In this document: one piece after another, positions 58,202-64,000 of the stretch
Layout: each line of letters starts with the position of its first letter
Numbering within the stretch: the stretch's first letter is position 1
Assembly (NCBI GenBank): GCA_934635225.1
Contig: CAKTYZ010000002.1
Span: forward strand, 124,001-188,000
Direction of reading: 5' to 3'
Origin: an uncultured Kiritimatiellota bacterium
GTDB taxonomy: Bacteria > Verrucomicrobiota > Kiritimatiellia > RFP12 > UBA1067
DNA length: 64,000 bases
The notes under the pieces: model-generated
The model's input: the letters and a program-made list of their open reading frames with translations, nothing else
Database searches by the model: none
Told to the model about the DNA's origin: nothing
Position numbers and translations under genes: made by a program

Positions 58202-58627
58202 TCGATAGTCGATAGTCGTTAGTAGGTGGTGAGGAGAGAGGATGAAAATAAGAAGTTATGAAGAGTTGGTGGTATGGCAGAAAGCAATGCTGCTTGCAAA
58301 GATGGTGTATTGTCTCCAGAAGAAATTGCCAAAAGAAGAAATGTATGGATTGGGAGATCAGATTCGCAGGGCAGTAGTCTCAATTCCTTCCAATATTGCA
58401 GAGGGCTTTGGGAGGGATACGGATAATGAGTTTAGACGCTTCTTGTCGATTGCACGTGGTTCGCTTTATGAGACAAAAACTCAATTGCAGTTATCAGAGT
58501 CCTTAGGTTACTTGCGCATTGAACCAGAATTGACAACGCTGATGGATGAACTCGGCAAGCTCATCAATGGCCTATCTCGTTCTCTAACCACTAACCACTA
58601 ACCGCTAACGACTAACTGCTAACGACT
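58193..58627. repeat. Inverted heptamer-array pair flanking the four-helix-bundle gene
   Basis: The left arm (58193-58223) is built of GTCGTTA/GTCGATA heptamers, the right arm (58597-58627) of CTAACGA/CTAACTG/CTAACCG heptamers. The 31-base arms pair at 25 of 31 positions. The left arm contains the stop codon of the upstream gene, the right arm the stop of the enclosed gene, and the base triplet ATG just after the right arm starts the next gene. Confidence 0.82.
58242..58601 (+). CDS. Four-helix-bundle protein, 23S rRNA intervening-sequence (IVP/S23) type
   Basis: The 119-residue protein begins KIRSYEELVVWQKAMLLAKM and has LGDQIRRAVVSIPSNIAEGF, GRDTDNEFRRFLSIARGSLY and ETKTQLQLSESLGYL, the family signature (ELxVWQKA, R-x-A-x-SIPSNIAEG, RFLxIAxGS, ExxTxLxLA). 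Its last residues, SLTTNH, come from the repeat. Relatives are encoded in IVS elements of 23S rRNA genes of Leptospira and Coxiella and as free genes in many genomes; function is unknown. A good GAGGAGAG site precedes the ATG. Confidence 0.9.
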   Translation: MKIRSYEELVVWQKAMLLAKMVYCLQKKLPKEEMYGLGDQIRRAVVSIPSNIAEGFGRDTDNEFRRFLSIARGSLYETKTQLQLSESLGYLRIEPELTTLMDELGKLINGLSRSLTTNH

Positions 58628-58628
58628 A

Positions 58629-59900
58629 ATGACAATCTTCATCATAGCGTTTGCGTGCGAGCCGAACCGGACGAGCGAGCCGGGGGTAGGGTGGAATATT
58701 GTCGGAGAACTTGCCAAGCGGCATGAGATTACGGTGCTTACGCGCTGCAACAACCGTGAGAGTATCGAGGCTTACCTCGTCACCCATCCTGATGCGCCGC
58801 AAGACAAGATACACTGGAAATACTACGACCTTGCCGAATGGTTCCATCGGTTGAAGAAGAAGATGCCCTGCGGCATTCAGCTCTATCAGGAACTATGGCA
58901 ACGCGGGGCGGCGAAGAGATATAAAGATGAATTCAAGAACTACGACATTGTCCATCATTTGACGTTTGGTAGCATCTTCTTCACGCCGTGGGCGGCGCGA
59001 TACACGGATCGGCTTGTCTGGGGACCGATTGGCGGTGCGTCTGGCGCGATGGAGAATGCCTTTCTGAAGAACGAGAGTTTCAAGTCTCGTATTTCTGAAA
59101 TGTTCTACCGGCTTGTCGCATGGTATTCATTCCATCCCGCGCCTTGGGCGGCAAGACTCCGCAAGAAATGTCGTGCCATTCTGTTCAGGACAAGTGAACT
59201 GGCTTCTGCAGTCATATTGGAACAGCACCAACTTACGGCGGTCATCCCAGAAACCGCGTATGCGGGCGAGATTATCCCACGGCTCTATAAGACGGATAGA
59301 CATCCTCTCAAGATCATGAGCGTCGGGCGACTGATTCCGCTTAAGGGTGTGAAATATGCCATTCAGGCATTTGCCAAGTTTGTTGAGACTGGTGGCGAAG
59401 GAGAACTGCATATTTACGGTGACGGCCCTCTCCGCTCCGAACTCGAATCTCTCGCTGCATCACTAACGACTAACGACCATCGACTAACGACTAACGACTC
59501 CCTAATCATCTTCCACGGCAATGTCCCGAATGCCGAGATTCTTACGGCTCTCGATTCTGCCGACATTCTGGTTCATTCGAGTTTTCGGGAAGGCGGTTCC
59601 TGGACGATCCTTGAGGCAATGGCGCATGGTGTGCCGGCGATTTGTCAAGACCGTGCCGGCATGAAGGACATGGTGACATCGGAGTGCGGAACAAAAATTG
59701 CAGCGGCGACGCCAGATGAACTCGTTGATGGCCTCGTCAAGTCGCTTGGACGGTATTACCGCAATCTCGAACTGATTCAGAAGCAAGGCTGCGCGGCGCA
59801 GGAGCGTGTGAAGCGCAAGTATTCGTGGGCGACTTGCGCGGCGAGGATAGAAGATGTTTTTAACGCAGAGGCGCAGAGGCGCGGAGGTCGCAGAGAATGA
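58629..59900 (+). CDS. Glycosyltransferase family 4 with two repeat-derived segments
   Basis: The 423-residue protein begins MTIFIIAFACEPNRTSEPGV and has LKIMSVGRLIPLKGVKYAIQ, ELHIYGDGPLRSELE and VHSSFREGGSWTILEAMAHG, the GT4 donor motifs. The segment SLTTNDHRLTTNDS (about residue 279-292) is encoded by CTAACGA heptamers, and the C-terminus NAEAQRRGGRRE by a TTAACGCAGAGGCGC repeat. Its ATG is in the heptamer array and its stop overlaps the next ATG. The core domains look intact. Confidence 0.87.
   Translation: MTIFIIAFACEPNRTSEPGVGWNIVGELAKRHEITVLTRCNNRESIEAYLVTHPDAPQDKIHWKYYDLAEWFHRLKKKMPCGIQLYQELWQRGAAKRYKDEFKNYDIVHHLTFGSIFFTPWAARYTDRLVWGPIGGASGAMENAFLKNESFKSRISEMFYRLVAWYSFHPAPWAARLRKKCRAILFRTSELASAVILEQHQLTAVIPETAYAGEIIPRLYKTDRHPLKIMSVGRLIPLKGVKYAIQAFAKFVETGGEGELHIYGDGPLRSELESLAASLTTNDHRLTTNDSLIIFHGNVPNAEILTALDSADILVHSSFREGGSWTILEAMAHGVPAICQDRAGMKDMVTSECGTKIAAATPDELVDGLVKSLGRYYRNLELIQKQGCAAQERVKRKYSWATCAARIEDVFNAEAQRRGGRRE
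59463..59499. repeat. CTAACGA heptamer array inside a glycosyltransferase gene
   Basis: CTAACGA units occur at 59463, 59470, 59484 and 59491, interrupted by CCATCGA. The array is read in frame as LTTNDHRLTTND. Only one orientation is present, so this is a solo arm of the family that flanks the four-helix-bundle gene. Confidence 0.8.
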
Positions 59901-60178
59901 CGGAAAACGAGATAAGCAAAGAGATTCTTGACGCCGCCATAACGGTTCACAGGACTATTGGCGGGCCAGGCGTTCTTGAACGTATTATGAGGCGGCATTA
60001 TCCTGTGAACTTGAAATGAGAGGTCTGATGGTCGAAACGCAAAAACCAGTTCCTGTCATCTATAGGGGCAAAGTAATAGGCGAGCCGTACAGACTTGACA
60101 TGCTTGTCGAGTGGACAAGAGTTGCCAACAATCTCTAACTCTGCGTTCTTGGCGTCTCCGCGCCTCTGCGTTAAAAAC
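59856..60178. repeat. Perfect 19-base inverted repeats flanking the GxxExxY remnant
   Basis: GTTTTTAACGCAGAGGCGC (59856-59874) and its exact complement (60160-60178) bound the element; the inner parts (GGAGGTCGCAGAG on the left; CTCTGCGTTCTTGGCGTCTCC on the right, partly complementary) extend it. The left arm codes for the end of the preceding glycosyltransferase. Confidence 0.85.
59897..60138 (+). pseudogene. Frameshifted GxxExxY-family gene
   Basis: The frame from ATG 59897 reads MTENEISKEILDAAITVHRT and IGGPGVLE, the start of GxxExxY proteins, then runs out of frame at CGTATTATGAGG. One missing base there restores YEAALSCELEMRGLMVETQK, PVPVIYRGKVIGEPYRLDML, again typical. The C-terminal 30-40 residues of the family are missing: after VEW the frame ends at the right-hand repeat. 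The family has a nuclease-like fold in some models, but the function is unproven. The gene looks dead. Confidence 0.85.
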
Positions 60179-60195
60179 AAAAGGAATGTCCAATC

Positions 60196-61299
60196 ATGAA
60201 AGTGTTGTTTCTGTCACAAGGGCGCAAGCGACGAAATTTATATACATTGCTGGTGACGGTTCTTCCTGCTCGATTCCGGGGATGGTTGAAAGTTGTGCCG
60301 TCGCTTTATGAATCTCGTATGACGCCTTGGGCAAAGTCATGTCTTATTGACCTGAAAGTAGTTCGACACGGTGGGCATGAGCTCTTTTCGCCTCCTGCGT
60401 CCATAAAGGACTGGGCTCGGAGCGAGATGTCCTATCCGACACGATATGCATATGTAATCAAACAGGGGTTCGTCTCATTGCCGAGAGGGCGGATCTGTGT
60501 CGCTGGACGATGGGTGGGGGAGTCCTTTGGCAATCTTGTCAATGCATCGTGTGAGGTCCTTTTTCTGAAGCTTTTTTCGTGGGTGGCGCGACTGCGCGGA
60601 AGGATTATTAGATTGCCGGAATGCGAGGGAGGGTATGTCTATTGTCGTTGTGATGGATATTTTCATTTTGTGTTGGAGAGTTTAGTGTCGCTGTTGTACG
60701 CTCTTCAGATGCGTCCCAACGCCTGTGTTGTTGTAAGGGAAGCTGAGTATAGACGAACGGCATATTTTCGCCAATACATTGAACTGTTGCGGCAACGCGG
60801 GTGGATAAAAGATGTCAGGGTTGTTGATGCCGATTGCATTATAGCCCCGGAGCTTGCATTTGCGGCATACGAGCCTGACTCTGGGCTATTTTGTCGCTCG
60901 ACTGTGGATTTGTTGCGAGAGGCTCTGCTTCAAAAGGAAGACGGGCGATTCGGGCAGAGAAAGATATTCCTTACGCGCAAGGGTAAACGGCAATTTGTGA
61001 ATCAGAGAGAATTGGAACGACTAGCGATGGATAATGGCTATGAGGTGATTGATACTGATGGCATGTCGGTCGAGGAGCAGATAAAACTCTTTGGGGCTGC
61101 GGCAAAAATCATCGCGAATCATGGCGCAGGCTTAATAAATCTTGCTTACTGCAAAGCGGGAGTGTCAGTGACCGAGTTGTTTTCGCCAAAATGGTTAAAT
61201 GATTGTTATTTCCGCCTTTCAACACTTGGCGGTTTGTCTTATTCGTGTATCATAGCAGGAGATGAAGATGGCTGGGGAAGCGTCGATTTCCCCAAATGA
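60196..61299 (+). CDS. Glycosyltransferase family 61-like (DUF563)
   Basis: The 367-residue protein has YVYCRCDGYFHFVLESLVSL, the N-terminal H-F-x-x-E of the family, KIFLTRKGKRQFVNQREL (x-R-x-x-x-R), and SVEEQIKLFGAAAKIIANHG followed by AGLINLAYC, the most conserved GT61 region. These enzymes transfer pentoses or hexoses in capsule loci. It starts 17 bases after the right repeat, whose end is near its weak GGAA site. Confidence 0.85.
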   Translation: MKVLFLSQGRKRRNLYTLLVTVLPARFRGWLKVVPSLYESRMTPWAKSCLIDLKVVRHGGHELFSPPASIKDWARSEMSYPTRYAYVIKQGFVSLPRGRICVAGRWVGESFGNLVNASCEVLFLKLFSWVARLRGRIIRLPECEGGYVYCRCDGYFHFVLESLVSLLYALQMRPNACVVVREAEYRRTAYFRQYIELLRQRGWIKDVRVVDADCIIAPELAFAAYEPDSGLFCRSTVDLLREALLQKEDGRFGQRKIFLTRKGKRQFVNQRELERLAMDNGYEVIDTDGMSVEEQIKLFGAAAKIIANHGAGLINLAYCKAGVSVTELFSPKWLNDCYFRLSTLGGLSYSCIIAGDEDGWGSVDFPK

Positions 61300-61320
61300 G
61301 TTGTTATGCAAAGGAGTCAT

Positions 61321-62352
61321 ATGAAAATCCTCCTCATAGCTCAGGCGCGGAAGGCTGAAGATCAGGTCGGGTATGAACGGGCTTGGCGGTCTTTGGCAGA
61401 CGTACGCACGATCCCGTGGATAGGCTTGGCAGAGACGAGGGGATGGTCGGCGCTGTGGGATGAGATCCTATGCGTGAATCGAGAATGGAAGCCCGAACTC
61501 GTATTCTTCCAGCGATTCCACAGCGGACAGCCGGAAAGTCCTGCCGATTGTGTGGCTGCGTTGCGACTGGCGGCTAACCGTCCCATTGTCTTTGGCGACA
61601 TCGGCGACCTGTATCAACCGTACTGGGGGCATCCCTGGGTACGGCGTTTCCCTCGGGCTATTGTCGATCTGGCGCGAGCGGCGGACTGCTTCTTCGTAAC
61701 GGCGTTGGGGCGGCAGGCGCAATGGCTTCAAGCGCATGGAGCCCGGCGCATCGAGTTGTTGCCGCTTGCTTTTTCCAACGAGCATTTCCCAGACTGGAAC
61801 GCTCCGTTGCCGAACGAGTATCGTCATGATGTCGTGATGGTCGGCTCAATCTGTCTTCAGCTGAGCCGTCCAATCAGTACGCTTGAACATATTCGCCGCC
61901 GCATGGTGGCGGCAAATGCTCTCTGGAAGCGCTTTGGCGAGCGCTTTGCGCTCTATGGTCGCGGCTGGCGCGGGCATCCGGCGTGCCGCGGTGACGTGCC
62001 GTATCGCGAGCAGGTGCGGCTCTATCAGTTGGCACGGGTCTGCGTAGATGCGCCGCCACCGTGCGATGAGGAGTGCTATTGCTCGAATCGTCCATTCTAC
62101 ATTGCAGGTGCTGGGGCGACGCTTGTTCAGCAGTATCAGAAAGGATTGGAGAATATTTTCCGAGCGGGGCGGGATGCGTATTTCGTTCGAGACGCGAAGG
62201 AGCTTGTTCGTATGTGCGATGAACTGCTGTCACGCGATCCGCGCGAGCTTCGGCGACTAGGGGAGGATACGAGGCGGTACATTCAGGAGCATCATACGGT
62301 TGCATGTCGCGTGCAGCGGATTCTCGAGATTGCAAAGGGGATGAGAGGATGA
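61321..62352 (+). CDS. Glycosyltransferase, CgeB-like GT-B
   Basis: The 343-residue protein begins MKILLIAQARKAEDQVGYER; its C-terminal half has FALYGRGWRGHPACRGDVPY, RVCVDAPPPCDEECYCSNRP and RAGRDAYFVRDAKELVRMCD, the donor-side pattern of CgeB-type single-domain-like glycosyltransferases. AAAGGAG lies 6 bases before the ATG at 61321, excluding the Met five codons earlier. It overlaps the next gene (ATGA). Confidence 0.8.
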   Translation: MKILLIAQARKAEDQVGYERAWRSLADVRTIPWIGLAETRGWSALWDEILCVNREWKPELVFFQRFHSGQPESPADCVAALRLAANRPIVFGDIGDLYQPYWGHPWVRRFPRAIVDLARAADCFFVTALGRQAQWLQAHGARRIELLPLAFSNEHFPDWNAPLPNEYRHDVVMVGSICLQLSRPISTLEHIRRRMVAANALWKRFGERFALYGRGWRGHPACRGDVPYREQVRLYQLARVCVDAPPPCDEECYCSNRPFYIAGAGATLVQQYQKGLENIFRAGRDAYFVRDAKELVRMCDELLSRDPRELRRLGEDTRRYIQEHHTVACRVQRILEIAKGMRG

Positions 62353-63068
62353 TCGTTCTCAATTGCCATTTGGGACGGATGAGCAATTTGAAGCTCATGA
62401 AGGCGCATGTGATTGCACACGCGCTGGCGCGGGGCGAGAGGTGGTATGTTGCGCCAGACAACTGGTTCTGGAGATTGGCGGCGAAGACGCTTGGGCGAGT
62501 TTGGAACAAATGTGTCCGCATGATGAAACCGGCGGAAGGTTCCCGTAATCGTTGCTTCCGTCTGCCCTGGTTGACAATTGTGCATGGCTTCACGGAATTG
62601 CGCGACTTCGAGGCGATGCGGAGACATGGAGATGAGATACGGCAAATATTTTTAACGCAGAGGCACAGAGACGCGGAGGTCGCAGAGGCCAAAGTTGTTA
62701 GTGAGGGTAAGAAGATCGTTGGGGTGCATGTGAGGAGGACGGACTACAGAGAATGGCAGGGAGGAAGGTATTGCTATTCCAACAGCGTGTATGAGCGGGT
62801 GATTGACGAAATGCGAAGATTGGTTGATGGTGTGAGGTTTGTGGTGTTTACCGATGAGCCGGAATCGCTTAGTCCGCAACTTGCGCAGTTCAATTCTCAG
62901 CCGACAACGCCGGAGCGTGACCAATGGCAGATGAGCAAATGCGCTTATCTAATCGGTCCGCCAAGCACGTTCACGATGTGGGCCAGTTTCATGGGCAAAG
63001 TACCGCTATTGCATTTGATGACAAGAGAGCAGGAGGTAAGGTTGTGCGACTTCATCATGAGATGGTGA
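62349..63068 (+). CDS. Alpha-1,2-fucosyltransferase-like (GT11) with repeat insert
   Basis: The 239-residue protein has KIVGVHVRRTDYREWQGGRY, the H-x-R-R-x-D motif of GT11 fucosyltransferases, YSNSVYERVI, VRFVVFTDEPES and SKCAYLIGPPSTFTMWASFM. It would transfer fucose from GDP-fucose. It is shorter than typical GT11 (270-300). The segment FLTQRHRDAEVAEAK (about 100-115) is encoded by a TTAACGCAGAGGCAC repeat, just before the motif. Confidence 0.83.
   Translation: MIVLNCHLGRMSNLKLMKAHVIAHALARGERWYVAPDNWFWRLAAKTLGRVWNKCVRMMKPAEGSRNRCFRLPWLTIVHGFTELRDFEAMRRHGDEIRQIFLTQRHRDAEVAEAKVVSEGKKIVGVHVRRTDYREWQGGRYCYSNSVYERVIDEMRRLVDGVRFVVFTDEPESLSPQLAQFNSQPTTPERDQWQMSKCAYLIGPPSTFTMWASFMGKVPLLHLMTREQEVRLCDFIMRW
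62649..62690. repeat. Solo TTTTTAACGCAGAGG repeat inside the GT11-like gene
   Basis: TTTTTAACGCAGAGGCACAG continues with AGACGCGGAGGTCGCAGAGG, a close match to the left arm at 59857-59896. It has no opposite arm nearby and is read in frame. Confidence 0.82.
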
Positions 63069-63076
63069 GTTTACAT

Positions 63077-63195
63077 TAGTTAGTCGCTAGTCATTAGTCG
63101 TTAGTCGTTAGTGATGTTGACGACCATAACTAACTACTAACTACTAACGGCTAACGACTAACTGCTATTGACTAACGACCAACGACTAACGACTT
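63077..63195. repeat. Empty heptamer hairpin before the kinase gene
   Basis: GTCGTTA/GTCATTA/GTCGCTA heptamers (63077-63112) face CTAACTA/CTAACGG/CTAACGA heptamers (63129-63195) around a loop of only about 16 bases. It is the same family as the arrays around the four-helix-bundle gene, but encloses no gene. The intergenic gap of 134 bases is almost entirely this hairpin. Confidence 0.85.
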
Positions 63196-63202
63196 GAAAA
63201 CA

Positions 63203-64000
63203 ATGAAATTGTGTGACCATAGATTTCTTGGTCTTCCGGCGGCGAAGCCACGTGTGTGGATTGATCTTTCCTGTGCGGCGAGCAAGCGGGCGGGGCTTGC
63301 CATGCACATGCCTGGGCGCAAGGCGCTAAAGTGGGCGGTGAGAATTCTTGGATGGTTCGCGTGGCTCCCGATTGAGAAAATTGTGCGTGGGCCAATCAAG
63401 CGGTTTGATGAATTGGATGGACATGAGGCGATTGAAAAAGCCGTTGGTTCCCCGATAGAATATCTGACGCTCTACATGGGCAACGATTCGGCGAAAACGA
63501 AACTGACGGTGATGGTTAAGTTAAGCCGTGTAGAACATGCAGATCTTGTAGAAGAATATGATGATTCTATAGGTTCTACCTGTTCTACACGGTTAAAATC
63601 CACCTATGTCGAAAATAGAGAAATGATAGTAAAGATAGGACGAACGCCGGAAGCTGCGGCGGCGATTAGAAGCGAAGCGGCAATGCTAAAGCGGCTTATG
63701 TCCACCACTCTGTGCGCACAGGTTCCTGTCGTTTATGGAGAGGTTGGCGCATCGGGAATCTGGACATGGAGCGTACAGTCTGTGCTGCCAACAGGCAAGA
63801 GTCCGGTGCGACTCCAGAAGGAGCATTACGCGTTTCTGGATGATTTGAAGCGCATTGGCATTTCGCATGGCGATTTTGCGCCATGGAACTGTTCGCTTGT
63901 CGGCGGCAAACTGTATGTTTGGGACTGGGAAGAGGCTGGGCCTTATGTAGAAGGCAAGGATGAGGCTTGGTTTAAGTCTCAAGTGAAGAGGCTTCTTGGG
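63203..64000 (+). CDS. Aminoglycoside-phosphotransferase-like kinase (partial, cut by window edge)
   Basis: The visible 266 residues begin MKLCDHRFLGLPAAKPRVWI and contain the catalytic loop ISHGDFAPWNCSLVG (H-G-D-x4-N) and VWDWEEAGPY in place of DFG, typical of APH/choline-kinase-like phosphotransferases, which in this context probably act on a sugar or lipid. The segment SRVEHADLVEEYDDSIGSTC plus STR (about residue 108-130) is encoded by a palindromic element, inserted before the Lys-bearing strand MIVKIGRTP. The 3' end is outside the window. Confidence 0.78.
   Translation, partial: MKLCDHRFLGLPAAKPRVWIDLSCAASKRAGLAMHMPGRKALKWAVRILGWFAWLPIEKIVRGPIKRFDELDGHEAIEKAVGSPIEYLTLYMGNDSAKTKLTVMVKLSRVEHADLVEEYDDSIGSTCSTRLKSTYVENREMIVKIGRTPEAAAAIRSEAAMLKRLMSTTLCAQVPVVYGEVGASGIWTWSVQSVLPTGKSPVRLQKEHYAFLDDLKRIGISHGDFAPWNCSLVGGKLYVWDWEEAGPYVEGKDEAWFKSQVKRLLG
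63521..63595. repeat. In-frame palindromic element (VEH...CSTR type) in the kinase gene
   Basis: Arms TTAAGCCGTGTAGAACATG (from 63521) and TTCTACCTGTTCTACACGG (from 63573, followed by TTAA) pair around a loop. The element is 75 bases, without stops in frame, and shares core sequence and reading frame with that at 54961-55027. Confidence 0.82.

Noticed and set aside
58193..60178. Insertion sequence with transposase
   Set aside because: Inverted repeats are present, but the enclosed genes are not transposases and no target-site duplication is evident.
63077..63195. CRISPR array
   Set aside because: Units are 7 bases with no unique spacers, and both orientations are present; this is a hairpin of short repeats.

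Overview
The window looks like a chromosomal segment of a Gram-negative bacterium of the PVC superphylum, most probably a gut Kiritimatiellota/Lentisphaerota-type organism. Evidence: lptD and lpxK (lipopolysaccharide outer membrane), a long run of prepilin-type N-terminal proteins with a 1100-residue GspK-like partner resembling the pseudopilin cassettes of Verrucomicrobia, an antiporter fused to a PTS EIIA domain, and HU-like/DUF4469-type proteins. Taxonomy is inference; there is no rRNA here.

Layout. (1) 1-4192, minus strand: dnaN (partial), dnaA, mnmG. (2) 4193-4420: AT-rich divergent gap where coding strand switches, flanked by back-to-back promoters; best oriC candidate. A perfect parS palindrome and a one-mismatch copy lie inside mnmG, 0.7 kb away. 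(3) 4421-15800, plus strand: metalloenzyme, ROK-like kinase, ACT/PFL pair, YhcH, ribulose-phosphate epimerase, serine hydrolase, DEAD-box helicase, antiporter-EIIA, mnmE. (4) 16020-25581: eight type IV prepilin-like genes plus a GspK-like giant. (5) 25595-34311: lptD, lpxK, a short-chain dehydrogenase, argG, grpE, dnaJ, an NhaC-type antiporter and tRNA-Leu. (6) 34403-64000: a large surface-polysaccharide locus (sugar-nucleotide dehydrogenase, Wzx, Wzy/ligase, pyruvyl-, acetyl-, acyl- and many glycosyltransferases, a DltA/ACP module). It is interrupted at 38892-44643 by six minus-strand genes: a LamG protein, two HU-like proteins, an unknown, and an RloAB/AbiL-like ATPase-TOPRIM pair (probable phage defence).

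The most unusual content is a set of short-unit palindromic repeat families that sit inside reading frames or exactly at gene boundaries and supply start codons, stop codons and peptide segments. Two such inverted-repeat pairs, 1.3 kb apart, each enclose one small orphan gene: a four-helix-bundle protein of the 23S rRNA intervening-sequence (IVS) type between heptamer arrays, and a frameshifted GxxExxY gene between perfect 19-bp inverted repeats. Nearby are one empty hairpin and several solo copies in glycosyltransferase genes. MnmG and MnmE, partners in one tRNA-modifying complex, both carry such repeat-derived segments, and in MnmE the repeat coincides with loss of the canonical NKxD motif.

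Regulation visible in the sequence: promoters of type TTGCNN-N17/18-TATAAT. Several lead genes start only 6-10 bases after the -10 box with no Shine-Dalgarno, implying leaderless mRNAs, whereas internal operon genes use GGAG-type sites or ATGA/TGATG overlaps.
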